Shown: positions 10,184 through 18,821 of the stretch, piece by piece
Numbering within the stretch: position 1 is the stretch's first letter
Layout: each line of letters opens with the position of its first letter
DNA from: an uncultured Pelagibacteraceae bacterium
Lineage (GTDB): Bacteria; Pseudomonadota; Alphaproteobacteria; Pelagibacterales; Pelagibacteraceae
Assembly (NCBI GenBank): GCA_902580335.1
Contig: CACHKE010000003.1
Span: 1-64,000 of the forward strand
Length of the DNA stretch: 64,000 nucleotides
Direction: 5' to 3'
Made by a program: the position numbers and the translations under genes
The notes under the pieces: model-generated
Seen by the model: only the letters and a program-made list of their open reading frames with translations
Told to the model about the DNA's origin: nothing
The model's database searches: none

Positions 10184-11449
10184 ATGGACAAGTTTTCTAT
10201 AGAAGGCCCTTGTAGAATAAAGGGTAGAGTAAAAATTTCAGGATCAAAAAATTCCTCATTGCCAATCTTAGCATCGACACTTTTATTTGATCAACCTGTT
10301 ACAATTAGAAATTTGCCAAAAGTAAAAGACATTGACACAATGCTTAGTTTGTTAAAATCTCTTGGCTCAAAAATAATTTTATCTAAAGATAAAAGAATTG
10401 CTAAAATACACAACAAAAATAAAATAAAAACTTTTGCAAGTTATTCTCTTGTCAAAACTATGAGAGGTTCAATTTTAGTATTAGGACCTTTAATCGCAAA
10501 ATATCATAAGTCAACAATATCCTTACCAGGCGGTTGTTTGATTGGTGCAAGACCAATAAACTATCATTTAGATGCTTTAAAAAAGCTTGGAATGAATTAT
10601 GTTTTAAAAGATGGGTATATTTTAGCAAAATCTAAAGGCAAATTAAATGGAAAGGTTTTAAGATTTCCAAAAATTAGTGTAGGTGCAACAGAAAATTCTA
10701 TTATCGCGGCATGTTTAGCTAAAGGTACTACAATTCTGAAAAATTGTGCTGTTGAGCCCGAAATTAAGGATCTTACAAATTTTTTAAACTCCGCTGGAGC
10801 AAAAATTACTTGGAGTGGAAGAAAGTGTAAAATTATTGGAGTAGAAACTCTCAATAAGACTGAGTATTCGGTTATGCCTGACCGGATTGAGGCAGGCACT
10901 TTTTGTGTTGCTGCAACAGTTGCAAAAGGAAATTTAGAAATATTAGATTTTGATGCTAAAATTATTAAAACAGAGCTTAATTTGTTAAAAAAATTTGGCG
11001 CAAAAATTAAAATTAAAAACAAAAAAATTTTTATTAAAGGGCCTGAAAATATTAAGTCGATCAAGAATATTAAAACCAAAGAATACCCAGGAGTTTCTAC
11101 TGATATGCAATCACAACTAATGGTTATAATGTGCCTTGCCAATGGAAAAGGTTCTATAACTGAAAATATCTTTGAAAATAGATTCATGCATGTTGCTGAA
11201 CTTCGTAGACTTGGGGCAAAAATAAATATTAATAGAAACGTAGCTGCAATCGAGGGAAATACAAAATTTATTGGCGCTGAGTTAATGTCTAGCGACTTGC
11301 GAGCTTCAGTGTCTCTTGTTTTAGCGGCAATAGTTTCTAAAGGCAGATCAACAATAAATCGAATTTATCATTTAGATCGAGGTTACGAGGGCATTGAAAA
11401 TAAACTTAAAAAAATTGGGGTACGAATTAGAAGAAAAAAAAATGGGTAA
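10184..11449 (+). CDS. murA: UDP-N-acetylglucosamine 1-carboxyvinyltransferase
   Basis: GRVKISGSKNSSLPILASTLL, GGCLIGARPINYHLDALKKLG, PDRIEAGTF motifs. Confidence 0.95.
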   Translation: MDKFSIEGPCRIKGRVKISGSKNSSLPILASTLLFDQPVTIRNLPKVKDIDTMLSLLKSLGSKIILSKDKRIAKIHNKNKIKTFASYSLVKTMRGSILVLGPLIAKYHKSTISLPGGCLIGARPINYHLDALKKLGMNYVLKDGYILAKSKGKLNGKVLRFPKISVGATENSIIAACLAKGTTILKNCAVEPEIKDLTNFLNSAGAKITWSGRKCKIIGVETLNKTEYSVMPDRIEAGTFCVAATVAKGNLEILDFDAKIIKTELNLLKKFGAKIKIKNKKIFIKGPENIKSIKNIKTKEYPGVSTDMQSQLMVIMCLANGKGSITENIFENRFMHVAELRRLGAKININRNVAAIEGNTKFIGAELMSSDLRASVSLVLAAIVSKGRSTINRIYHLDRGYEGIENKLKKIGVRIRRKKNG

Positions 11450-11852
11450 ATATCTAACAAAGATAATTGCAAACGATCAAGAGAGCTTACAAATGATATC
11501 CGCATGTATCGCTGGCGCAAAAACGAAAGTTGATAATATTAAGTATTTAGCATCAAGCAAAGTTTTTCTATTATCAATCGAAAGAACTAAAATTGAGTCT
11601 GATCAAATGAATAAGAAAATAAACAGTATTTGTAGATTTGATTTTGTTGATAAGGTTAAATCTAAAAAAATCGATCAAGGAAATAAAGAAAAAATATTAA
11701 ACTTAATTGGCATCGATTATTTGAAAAATAAAGATGATTATGAAATAAATTTAATTTTTGATAATAATAGTCACATTGTTTTGACTACAGAAACGATTGA
11801 AGCAAGGTTAGAGGACCAAAATGAGATTAAACAAAATGAAAATATTAGATAG
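11442..11852 (+). CDS. DUF2948-like hypothetical protein
   Basis: Start probably MGKYLTKIIANDQESLQMISACIAGAKTKVDNIKYL; between murA and hisD as in other alphaproteobacteria. Confidence 0.65.
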   Translation: MGKYLTKIIANDQESLQMISACIAGAKTKVDNIKYLASSKVFLLSIERTKIESDQMNKKINSICRFDFVDKVKSKKIDQGNKEKILNLIGIDYLKNKDDYEINLIFDNNSHIVLTTETIEARLEDQNEIKQNENIR

Positions 11853-13119
11853 TAAATTAAGAAATTTTAATAAAAAGTTAGATGATTTATTATTAAGAAG
11901 AAAAACTAAAGTTCAAACAAGTTCTGTTTCTGTTATTAAAATAATTAATGATGTAAAAAAAAATGGTGACAAGGCATTGTTAAAGTATGAGAAAAAATTT
12001 AATCAGAACAGAGTAATCAAACCTAGTTTTAGTCAAATTAAAAAATCTATTAATTCCCTAGACCCTAAAGTAAAAAATGCTATCGATCTTGCTTATTCAA
12101 GAATTTACAAGTTTCACTCATTACAAAAATTTAAAAATATTTCTTATATAGATAAATTAAAAAATAAATTAGAATACAAATATCTACCAATCGAATCTGT
12201 TGCAATTTACGTGCCAGGATCATCAGTGTCTTATCCTTCAAGTGTTTTAATGAATGCTATCCCTGCGATAGTTGCGGGAGTAAAAAGAATAATTATGATT
12301 AATCCAGGATATAAAGGAAAACAAAACGCTGCAGTGTTGTATGCAGCAAAAAAATGTAAAATTAAAGAAATATATTCTATTGGTGGTCCATCAGCGATTG
12401 CAGCAGTCGCTTATGGAACAAAAAAAATCAATAGAGTGAATAAAATTGTTGGTCCTGGTAATAAGTATGTAGCAGCTGCTAAAAAAGAAGTCTTTGGTGA
12501 TGTTGGTGTTGAGGGAATGACAGCTGGACCATCGGAAATAACCGTTGTTGGTGATAGATTTTCAAATCCAGGCTGGATAGCAAGCGATCTTATTGGTCAA
12601 GCAGAACATGATGAACTTGCTCAATGTATTTTAATTTCTAAAAGTAAAGACTTAATAAGTCAAACTAAGGGTGAAATTTCTAGACAATTAAAAAAAATTC
12701 CAAGGACAGCTATCGCAAGAAAAAGTTTATCAAATAACGGAATTTTAATTCAAGTAAAATCAGATAAACAAATAATTGATATTGTGAATAAAATCGCTCC
12801 TGAGCATTTAGAATTAAATGTAAAAAATTACAAATCTTTTATTTCAAGAATTAAAAATGCTGGCTCTATTTGTTTAGGAAAATATGCTGTGATGGCAATG
12901 ACTGACTATAATGCTGGTTCAAACCATATATTACCAACTAATGGTTCTGCTAAATTTTCAAGTGGCATAAGTGTTAATGAATTTTACAAAAGAATTTCAT
13001 ATATAAACTTATCAAAAAAGGGTATTGAAAAGCTTGGACCATCAGTTATAACTCTTGCAAATTATGAAGGGTTGGCCGCACACGCTCAATCTGTGAAAAA
13101 ACGAATTAGGAGAAAATAA
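11836..13119 (+). CDS. hisD: Histidinol dehydrogenase
   Basis: YVPGSSVSYPSSVLMNAIPAIVAGVKRI, GPGNKYVAAAKKEVFGDVGVEGMTAGPSEI; earlier ATG at 11821 possible. Confidence 0.95.
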   Translation: MKILDSKLRNFNKKLDDLLLRRKTKVQTSSVSVIKIINDVKKNGDKALLKYEKKFNQNRVIKPSFSQIKKSINSLDPKVKNAIDLAYSRIYKFHSLQKFKNISYIDKLKNKLEYKYLPIESVAIYVPGSSVSYPSSVLMNAIPAIVAGVKRIIMINPGYKGKQNAAVLYAAKKCKIKEIYSIGGPSAIAAVAYGTKKINRVNKIVGPGNKYVAAAKKEVFGDVGVEGMTAGPSEITVVGDRFSNPGWIASDLIGQAEHDELAQCILISKSKDLISQTKGEISRQLKKIPRTAIARKSLSNNGILIQVKSDKQIIDIVNKIAPEHLELNVKNYKSFISRIKNAGSICLGKYAVMAMTDYNAGSNHILPTNGSAKFSSGISVNEFYKRISYINLSKKGIEKLGPSVITLANYEGLAAHAQSVKKRIRRK

Positions 13120-13122
13120 AAT

Positions 13123-13338
13123 TTGTCAAAACAAGATTTACTTGAATTTAAGGGTAAAGTAACTGATCTGTTACCTAATGCTATGTTTAGAGTTCAATTG
13201 GAAAACGGTCACGTAGTGACTGCACATACTGCAGGTAAGTTAAGAAAAAACAGAATTCGAGTATTACAAGGTGATAATGTGACTGTGGAAATGACACCTT
13301 ATGACCTTACTAAAGGTAGAATTATCTTTAGGGGATAA
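13123..13338 (+). CDS. infA: Translation initiation factor IF-1 (TTG start)
   Basis: [66 protein letters not shown]. Confidence 0.95.
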   Translation: MSKQDLLEFKGKVTDLLPNAMFRVQLENGHVVTAHTAGKLRKNRIRVLQGDNVTVEMTPYDLTKGRIIFRG

Positions 13339-13344
13339 TATTTT

Positions 13345-13420
13345 GCCTCGGTAGCTCAGTTGGTAGAGCAAAGGACTGAAAATCCTTGTGTCGGCGGTTC
13401 GATCCCGCCCTGAGGCACCA
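13345..13420 (+). tRNA. tRNA-Phe (anticodon GAA), CCA encoded
   Basis: GCCTCGGTAGCTCAGTTGGTAGAGCA..CTGAAAA..GTTCGATCC..CTGAGGCACCA cloverleaf. Confidence 0.95.
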
Positions 13421-13495
13421 TCAAAACATCTTGAAATTAATATACAAAGAAATTAACTTCTTTATATAATAAATAACAAAAGGACGAGTAAAAAG

Positions 13496-13708
13496 ATGAG
13501 TACATTAAAAGGAACAGTAAAATGGTTCAATTTTCGTAAAGGATTCGGATTCATAGAAAGAGAGGATAAACAAAAAGATGCGTTTGTTCATATAACAGCA
13601 GTTAAAGCTGCAGGCTTAAAGAGTCTCCAAGAGTCTGACAAATTAGAATTTACATTAGAGGACGGTCCAAAAGGTCCCTCAGCAGTAAACTTAAAAAAAT
13701 TAGATTAA
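13496..13708 (+). CDS. Cold shock domain protein
   Basis: GTVKWFNFRKGFGFIEREDKQKDAFVHITAV (RNP motifs). Confidence 0.93.
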   Translation: MSTLKGTVKWFNFRKGFGFIEREDKQKDAFVHITAVKAAGLKSLQESDKLEFTLEDGPKGPSAVNLKKLD

Positions 13709-13722
13709 TTTAAATATTTAAA

Positions 13723-13764
13723 GGGGCGTTTTCTTAGAAATTGAGAAAACGTCCTTTTCTTTTT
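13723..13764 (+). terminator. Rho-independent terminator of cold-shock gene
   Basis: GGGGCGTTTTCTT-agaaattg-AGAAAACGTCC stem followed by a T-rich tract. Confidence 0.85.
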
Positions 13765-13803
13765 AGGGTTGAATAATTTTAATTTTTGTCTAAAACGCTC
13801 AGC

Positions 13804-13905
13804 ATGAATAAAAATGAGATTAACTACAAAATAAACTTAGGTACTCAAAGACTTGCTCTAAGAGGAATTAATAGTGGTGTGCACGCTCATTTCCACGCTA
13901 GCTAA
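13804..13905 (+). CDS. Possible 33-aa small ORF with His-rich C-terminus (HAHFHAS)
   Basis: MNKNEINYKINLGTQRLALRGINSGVHAHFHAS*; stop lies inside the hairpin CGCTAGCTAAAGCTAGCG. Confidence 0.3.
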   Translation: MNKNEINYKINLGTQRLALRGINSGVHAHFHAS

Positions 13906-13974
13906 AGCTAGCGAATAATCAGATATATTATAATTTTAAATAACAACAAAATAAGATAAAACAAAAAAGGATAC

Positions 13975-14049
13975 GCTCCCGTGGTGTAATGGTAGTCACG
14001 ATTCTCTGTGGAAGAATAGGTAGTAGTTCAATTCTACTCGGGAGTACCA
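13975..14049 (+). tRNA. tRNA-His (anticodon GTG), CCA encoded, no G-1, A73
   Basis: GCTCCCG..AATGGTAG..ATTCT CTGTGGA AGAAT..AGTAG TTCAATT CTACT CGGGAGT A CCA; base at -1 is C. Confidence 0.92.
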
Positions 14050-14054
14050 AAAAA

Positions 14055-15452
14055 ATGAATAAAGAAAACAAATTAATTCCTGGATTACCCTCAGGTTTTG
14101 AAGATAGATGGAATAAAAAATTATTTCTCAAAAAAAGACTATTAAGGGTCATTGAGAAAAATTTTATTAAATATGGATTTAATCCATTAGAAACTCCATC
14201 ATTTGAAATTAGTGAAAATATAGGCTCCTTCCTTGCAGAGGACGAGAACAATCCTATGTCTGATGTGTTTACATTTGATGATGGTGGAAAAAATATTACT
14301 TTAAGATATGATTTATCAAGTCCACTTGCTAGATTTGTTGCACAGAATAATCAAGAACTTCCCTCAATATATAAAAGATATGCAATCCAAAATGTATTTA
14401 GAAATGAAAAATCTGGAAATGCTAGGTACAGGGAATTTACTCAAGCAGATTGTGATATAGTTGGAAATGTTAATCCAGCACAAGCTAATGCGGAGCTTTG
14501 TAATTTAATTTCAAGTACACTTTTAGATTGTGGTTTAAAAAAGGATCAGTTTACTATCAATGTCAGTAATAGAAAAATCGTTCAAGGTTTGATTGAAGAT
14601 TTGAAAATTGAAAAAGATAAACAAATCAAAGTAATGAGAGCTATAGATAAACTCGATAAACCTGGGTTTGGTTTAAAGGGTGTTGAAGAATTACTGAAAA
14701 AAGAGAGAAAAGATAAAAGTGGAGCTATAACAAAAGGAGCAAACCTAAGTGATGTACAAGCTTCAAAAATCTTAAATTTTTTAAAGATTAAAGATTTAAA
14801 GGAACTTAAAGAAAATTTTAAAAATTCTGCTACTCAAGAGGGCATTAAAGAATTAGAGGAACTGTTTGAAGTTTTAAACTTTGGCAATTACTCCGATCAA
14901 GTAAAAACTAATTTTACGATAGTTAGAGGTTTAGATTATTACGATGGGTTTTGTGTTGAAACCAATCTAAATTTTAAAGCAAAAAATATTAAAGGCAAGG
15001 AAGTTGATATTGGAAGTATCTGCTCAGGTGGACAGTATAATAAATTAATTTCGAGATTTAAGGGTGTAGATATTCCTGGGACAGGTGTAAGTATTGGTGT
15101 CGATAGATTGCTATTTGCAATGATGCAATTAAATCAAGTAAAAGTTGATGTACAAAATCCAGTTATTGTTTGTGTAATGGATGAAAAATATTTAAAAAAT
15201 TATTACGAAATTTTAGATAATTTAAGAAAAAACAATATCAATTCTGAAATATTTTTGGATAGTAAAAAAAATCTAGGTAAGCAACTTACTTATGCTAACA
15301 AAAGAGAATGTCCAGTCGCAGTTATCTGCGGTGAAAATGAATTTAAAGATAATAAAATAACATTAAAAAATCTACTTGGGGCTAAAGGGGAGAATAACCA
15401 AATTACATTTCCAAAAGAAAATTTAATAAATGAAATCAAAAAATTTATCTAA
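14055..15452 (+). CDS. hisS: Histidyl-tRNA synthetase
   Basis: Class II motifs (TLRYDLSSPLARFVA, RDxD-like YREFTQADCDIVG, VRGLDYYDGFCVE); start ATG 6 nt after the tRNA-His CCA. Confidence 0.92.
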   Translation: MNKENKLIPGLPSGFEDRWNKKLFLKKRLLRVIEKNFIKYGFNPLETPSFEISENIGSFLAEDENNPMSDVFTFDDGGKNITLRYDLSSPLARFVAQNNQELPSIYKRYAIQNVFRNEKSGNARYREFTQADCDIVGNVNPAQANAELCNLISSTLLDCGLKKDQFTINVSNRKIVQGLIEDLKIEKDKQIKVMRAIDKLDKPGFGLKGVEELLKKERKDKSGAITKGANLSDVQASKILNFLKIKDLKELKENFKNSATQEGIKELEELFEVLNFGNYSDQVKTNFTIVRGLDYYDGFCVETNLNFKAKNIKGKEVDIGSICSGGQYNKLISRFKGVDIPGTGVSIGVDRLLFAMMQLNQVKVDVQNPVIVCVMDEKYLKNYYEILDNLRKNNINSEIFLDSKKNLGKQLTYANKRECPVAVICGENEFKDNKITLKNLLGAKGENNQITFPKENLINEIKKFI

Positions 15453-16488
15453 CAAAATCCTTAGATCAGTTCAGTCTAAAGGATTTAAATATATTGAATT
15501 ACCATCAGTTATTGAGACTAATCATATAGTTCAAAGATCTGGTGAAAGTTTTAGAAAATTTATTTTTTCATTTACAGATCAGACAGGTAATGAATTGTGT
15601 TTAAGACCTGACCTTACGATTGCTTCTTGTCTTAGATATTTAGAAAACAATTTAAAGGGCAAAGAAAAAATATTTTATAGCGGACAGGCTTATAGAAAAT
15701 CTCAAAATAAAAAGGACTCTATAATCCGAAATCAAGTTGGTTTTGAGATTATAGGATCAAAAGATGAAAAAAATGATGACAAAGAAATAATAAATACATC
15801 ACTTAAATCACTAAAAAATTTGAAATACTCAACTGGCACCCTCACAATTGGCAATGTAGAGATTTTTAATCTTTTAATATCTAAACTAGATATACCGAAA
15901 AGATGGAAATTAAGACTTACAAGACATTTCTGGAGAGAAGACTATTTCAGTGATTTATTAAAAAGATTAGAGACAAATTCTGATGTAGATCCAACTATTG
16001 TTGAAGTTGACAAAAGACGATATTTAAAAATGTTAAAGGATGATCAATCATCTATTGTTGCAGGTAGAACATTAAAAGAAATTTTAGAGAGGTTTGATAA
16101 TAAGATTAAGGACCCAAGAAGAGCAAGTAAAGGAAGTAATACATCGAAAATTATTAAAGAGTTTTTAAAGATTAAGTGTCCAATAAATAAAGCTGCAAAG
16201 GAATTAAATAAGTTTTTTAAAAAACATAAAATAAACCTTTTTGTTGATCAGAAATATTTTCCTGTCTCAAAAAATAAAATATCTAAATTGAATGTAGTTT
16301 TTTCATCAGCCTTTGGCAGACAATTGGAGTATTACACTGGTATAGTTTTTAAGATAGACATCAAATCAAAGTCGAAAATTATTAATTGTTGTAATGGTGG
16401 TCGTTATGACAAATTAATTTCTGATCTTGGTTCAAAAAAACACGTACCCGCAGTTGGAGCAGCTTTTAATTTAAATTATCAATTATGA
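15430..16488 (+). CDS. hisZ: ATP phosphoribosyltransferase regulatory subunit (HisRS paralogue)
   Basis: HisRS-like fold without anticodon domain (LCLRPDLTIASCLRYL, FGRQLEYYTGIVFKI), adjacent to hisG. Confidence 0.85.
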   Translation: MKSKNLSNKILRSVQSKGFKYIELPSVIETNHIVQRSGESFRKFIFSFTDQTGNELCLRPDLTIASCLRYLENNLKGKEKIFYSGQAYRKSQNKKDSIIRNQVGFEIIGSKDEKNDDKEIINTSLKSLKNLKYSTGTLTIGNVEIFNLLISKLDIPKRWKLRLTRHFWREDYFSDLLKRLETNSDVDPTIVEVDKRRYLKMLKDDQSSIVAGRTLKEILERFDNKIKDPRRASKGSNTSKIIKEFLKIKCPINKAAKELNKFFKKHKINLFVDQKYFPVSKNKISKLNVVFSSAFGRQLEYYTGIVFKIDIKSKSKIINCCNGGRYDKLISDLGSKKHVPAVGAAFNLNYQL

Positions 16489-17171
16489 AAAATTTAATAA
16501 ACATAGGAATACCTAGTAAGGGACGGTTGAGAAAAGATGTTTTAAAAATTTTTACCAAAAAAAAATTAAAGCTTATTTCTGAACGAGGAGAAAGAGATTT
16601 GATAGGTTCAATAAAAAATAAATTAAACATAAAAATTTTATATTTGCACGCTAGAGAAATTATTGAAAGATTAGGAGATGGTTCTTTAGATATCGGTTTT
16701 TCTGGTTTTGATTTATTAAAAGAAAGTGAGATAAATACCCAAAACAAAATAAATGTTATTAAAAAACTTAATTTTGGAAAAGCTAATTTAGTTGTAGCTA
16801 TACCGGATCCTTGGATTGATGTTCAAACAATAGCTGACTTAGAAGAAATTGCATTTGAATTTAGAGATAAAAAGAAAAAAAGATTAAGAGTTGCTACCAA
16901 GTACGCAAATTTGACCAGAGATTTTTTATTTTCTAAAGGTGTTACTCAATTTAAATTAGTTGATAGTTTAGGAGCAACTGAGGCGTACCCTTTTACTGGT
17001 TCAGCAGAATTGATCACAGACATAAGTTCAAGTGGTGAGACTTTAAGAGCAAATAATCTTAGAGTTTTAAAAGATGGAGAAATTTTAAAATCTCAAGCTT
17101 GTATTTTTACTTCAAAGAAAAACAGTAAAAAGAAGGGATTAAAAAACTTGATTAGACTACTTTCCAAGTAA
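16485..17171 (+). CDS. hisG: ATP phosphoribosyltransferase, short form
   Basis: NIGIPSKGRLRKD, GSLDIGFSGFDLL, DSLGATEAYPFTGSAELITDISSSGETLRANNLRVL. Confidence 0.93.
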   Translation: MKNLINIGIPSKGRLRKDVLKIFTKKKLKLISERGERDLIGSIKNKLNIKILYLHAREIIERLGDGSLDIGFSGFDLLKESEINTQNKINVIKKLNFGKANLVVAIPDPWIDVQTIADLEEIAFEFRDKKKKRLRVATKYANLTRDFLFSKGVTQFKLVDSLGATEAYPFTGSAELITDISSSGETLRANNLRVLKDGEILKSQACIFTSKKNSKKKGLKNLIRLLSK

Positions 17172-17288
17172 TTTATCTTTAAAATAAATAAGAATAATTT
17201 TGATTATATCTAGATTTCTTACAACAGCATATAAAGCAATAATTGAACCTAAAAAAAAAAGTACTTTAAATAAAAAAATAATATCCAT
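17157..17288 (-). CDS. Putative 43-aa single-TM microprotein (not in supplied ORF track)
   Basis: MDIIFLFKVLFFLGSIIALYAVVRNLDIIKIILIYFKDKLLGK; fills the gap and overlaps the hisG 3' end convergently. Confidence 0.4.
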   Translation of the reverse strand: MDIIFLFKVLFFLGSIIALYAVVRNLDIIKIILIYFKDKLLGK

Positions 17289-17290
17289 AT

Positions 17291-17467
17291 TTATTTTTTA
17301 TTTTTTAATGACAACAACCAATCTTGATATCTCATTGAACCTTTAAAGGAGTCTCTTCTACCCTTCCAATAGAGTTTTTTACTACCTTTAGCACTTTTGA
17401 TATATCCTTGAATTTGCTTCATGGTAAGGCCGTTTTGTTTTGGTTCCTTTATTCTTTTTCTTTTCAT
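17291..17467 (-). CDS. 58-aa basic hypothetical protein (not in supplied ORF track)
   Basis: MKRKRIKEPKQNGLTMKQIQGYIKSAKGSKKLYWKGRRDSFKGSMRYQDWLLSLKNKK; typical composition, ends minus-strand gene train. Confidence 0.6.
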   Translation of the reverse strand: MKRKRIKEPKQNGLTMKQIQGYIKSAKGSKKLYWKGRRDSFKGSMRYQDWLLSLKNKK

Positions 17468-17470
17468 AAA

Positions 17471-18055
17471 TTATAATTTTTCAGTATTAGTAATAATCTC
17501 TTTACACAGTTTATTAGCTTTAGAAATTGAAACAACAAGATTTTCTAATTTCCAATTATTGAAACGGATATCAAAATATTTTTCAGCCTTAAAATTAATC
17601 CCGTCAACGATTTCAATTTCATATTTTTTTTCCTCTGAATAAAATTCATTTAAAAAATAAACATATTCCCTAATAGGAAACACACCCAAACTAAACATTA
17701 CTTTATAACCTCTCGAAAAGGATTTGATATCCTCAACTTTGGCTGTGAGATCTAGACCATTTAATCTTATTGGTAAATGTTTATGTAAAAGTTGTTTAAT
17801 ATCACCTGGTCTCTCAAAAGTTAAAAATGTGAATGTATTCCAAATTTTATTACAATTATCTTCTGCAAGAATAAAAAAACTCAAAGCATCCCCATGTTGA
17901 ATTTCACCTGACACTTTTGCATATGTGAGTTTTTCAAATTTTTTTATAGCCCATTTTTCATCAGCTTTTGATAGATTTTTGTAATTTAGAAGTAGTGAGA
18001 AAATGAAAATTATTGATAGAAAAAAAATATTATAACTGATTTTATTTTTCATCAT
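17471..18055 (-). CDS. Hypothetical exported/periplasmic protein
   Basis: 194-aa ORF with N-terminal hydrophobic segment (NIFFLSIIFIFSLLLNY); no recognised family. Confidence 0.7.
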   Translation of the reverse strand: MMKNKISYNIFFLSIIFIFSLLLNYKNLSKADEKWAIKKFEKLTYAKVSGEIQHGDALSFFILAEDNCNKIWNTFTFLTFERPGDIKQLLHKHLPIRLNGLDLTAKVEDIKSFSRGYKVMFSLGVFPIREYVYFLNEFYSEEKKYEIEIVDGINFKAEKYFDIRFNNWKLENLVVSISKANKLCKEIITNTEKL

Positions 18056-18323
18056 TTATATTTTTTTCTAGTGTTTTTAGTTCCTCTATTCCTTCCATAG
18101 TATTACTTAAAATTTCGGATAATGTTTTTTTTGATTTTGCTACAATGTTTCCTGAGTTGTATGTAAATCTAGTTAGAGGTTTGTGATTAGTTTTAAACAT
18201 AAATAACAATTGATCTTTATCTTTTTTTCTTACACGAATATAAACACACCATTTACATATACTTTCAGGATTTTGTTTTTCAAATTCAATTTCCATATCA
18301 TCAATAGAAATAACTTTTGTCAT
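18042..18323 (-). CDS. Hypothetical protein (93 aa)
   Basis: ORF overlapping neighbours by a few nt in the same transcription unit. Confidence 0.6.
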   Translation of the reverse strand: MTKVISIDDMEIEFEKQNPESICKWCVYIRVRKKDKDQLLFMFKTNHKPLTRFTYNSGNIVAKSKKTLSEILSNTMEGIEELKTLEKNINDEK

Positions 18324-18508
18324 TAATGGATAGTATCCTCACAAATTTCAGATAATCTTTGTCTTAAAAGTTCTGGGCAAAGTTTACACTCTTCAAAAAC
18401 TTCTTTTCCTAAGTAAAATTTTCCTACTTGAATAATTGTTTTTACATTTTTGACTTTTTTTGTACCTTCACAGGCTGGGCAATTTGCTAAAATTTTATTT
18501 TTTCGCAT
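18323..18508 (-). CDS. Small CxxC zinc-ribbon-like hypothetical protein
   Basis: MRKNKILANCPACEGTKKV...ECKLCPELLRQRLSE, paired CxxC motifs; internal Met chosen as start. Confidence 0.6.
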   Translation of the reverse strand: MRKNKILANCPACEGTKKVKNVKTIIQVGKFYLGKEVFEECKLCPELLRQRLSEICEDTIH

Positions 18509-18821
18509 CAGACTTTTCATCCTCTAATTCTTTTTCAATCTTTTTGATTTTCTCATATCTTGAGATGATAAAATGAGCATCAATCATACCTTGAGCTATA
18601 AGGATAAAGATACCACATTTGATTAAAAAAGAGTTTTCTTGAATTATACCACTTGCTAAAAACAAACATCCTGCATTAGCTAATACAAAAAATATATTTC
18701 TAGCTGCATAAGGAACCTTTTCATCTTTTCCAAAAAAGTAAAACACTAAGCATGCTTGAAAAATTAATGTAGCTTTTGCAGCAAATAACATTGCTTTAAG
18801 CAGTAAAGGATCTGCTATCAA
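18495..18821 (-). CDS. Hypothetical multi-TM protein (108 aa)
   Basis: Three hydrophobic segments and a charged C-terminal tail; 4-nt overlap with HerA-like ORF. Confidence 0.65.
   Translation of the reverse strand: MIADPLLLKAMLFAAKATLIFQACLVFYFFGKDEKVPYAARNIFFVLANAGCLFLASGIIQENSFLIKCGIFILIAQGMIDAHFIISRYEKIKKIEKELEDEKSDAKK

Noticed and set aside
10597-11187. Minus-strand 196-aa ORF antisense to murA
   Set aside because: Entirely inside murA with Ile/Leu/Phe-rich antisense composition
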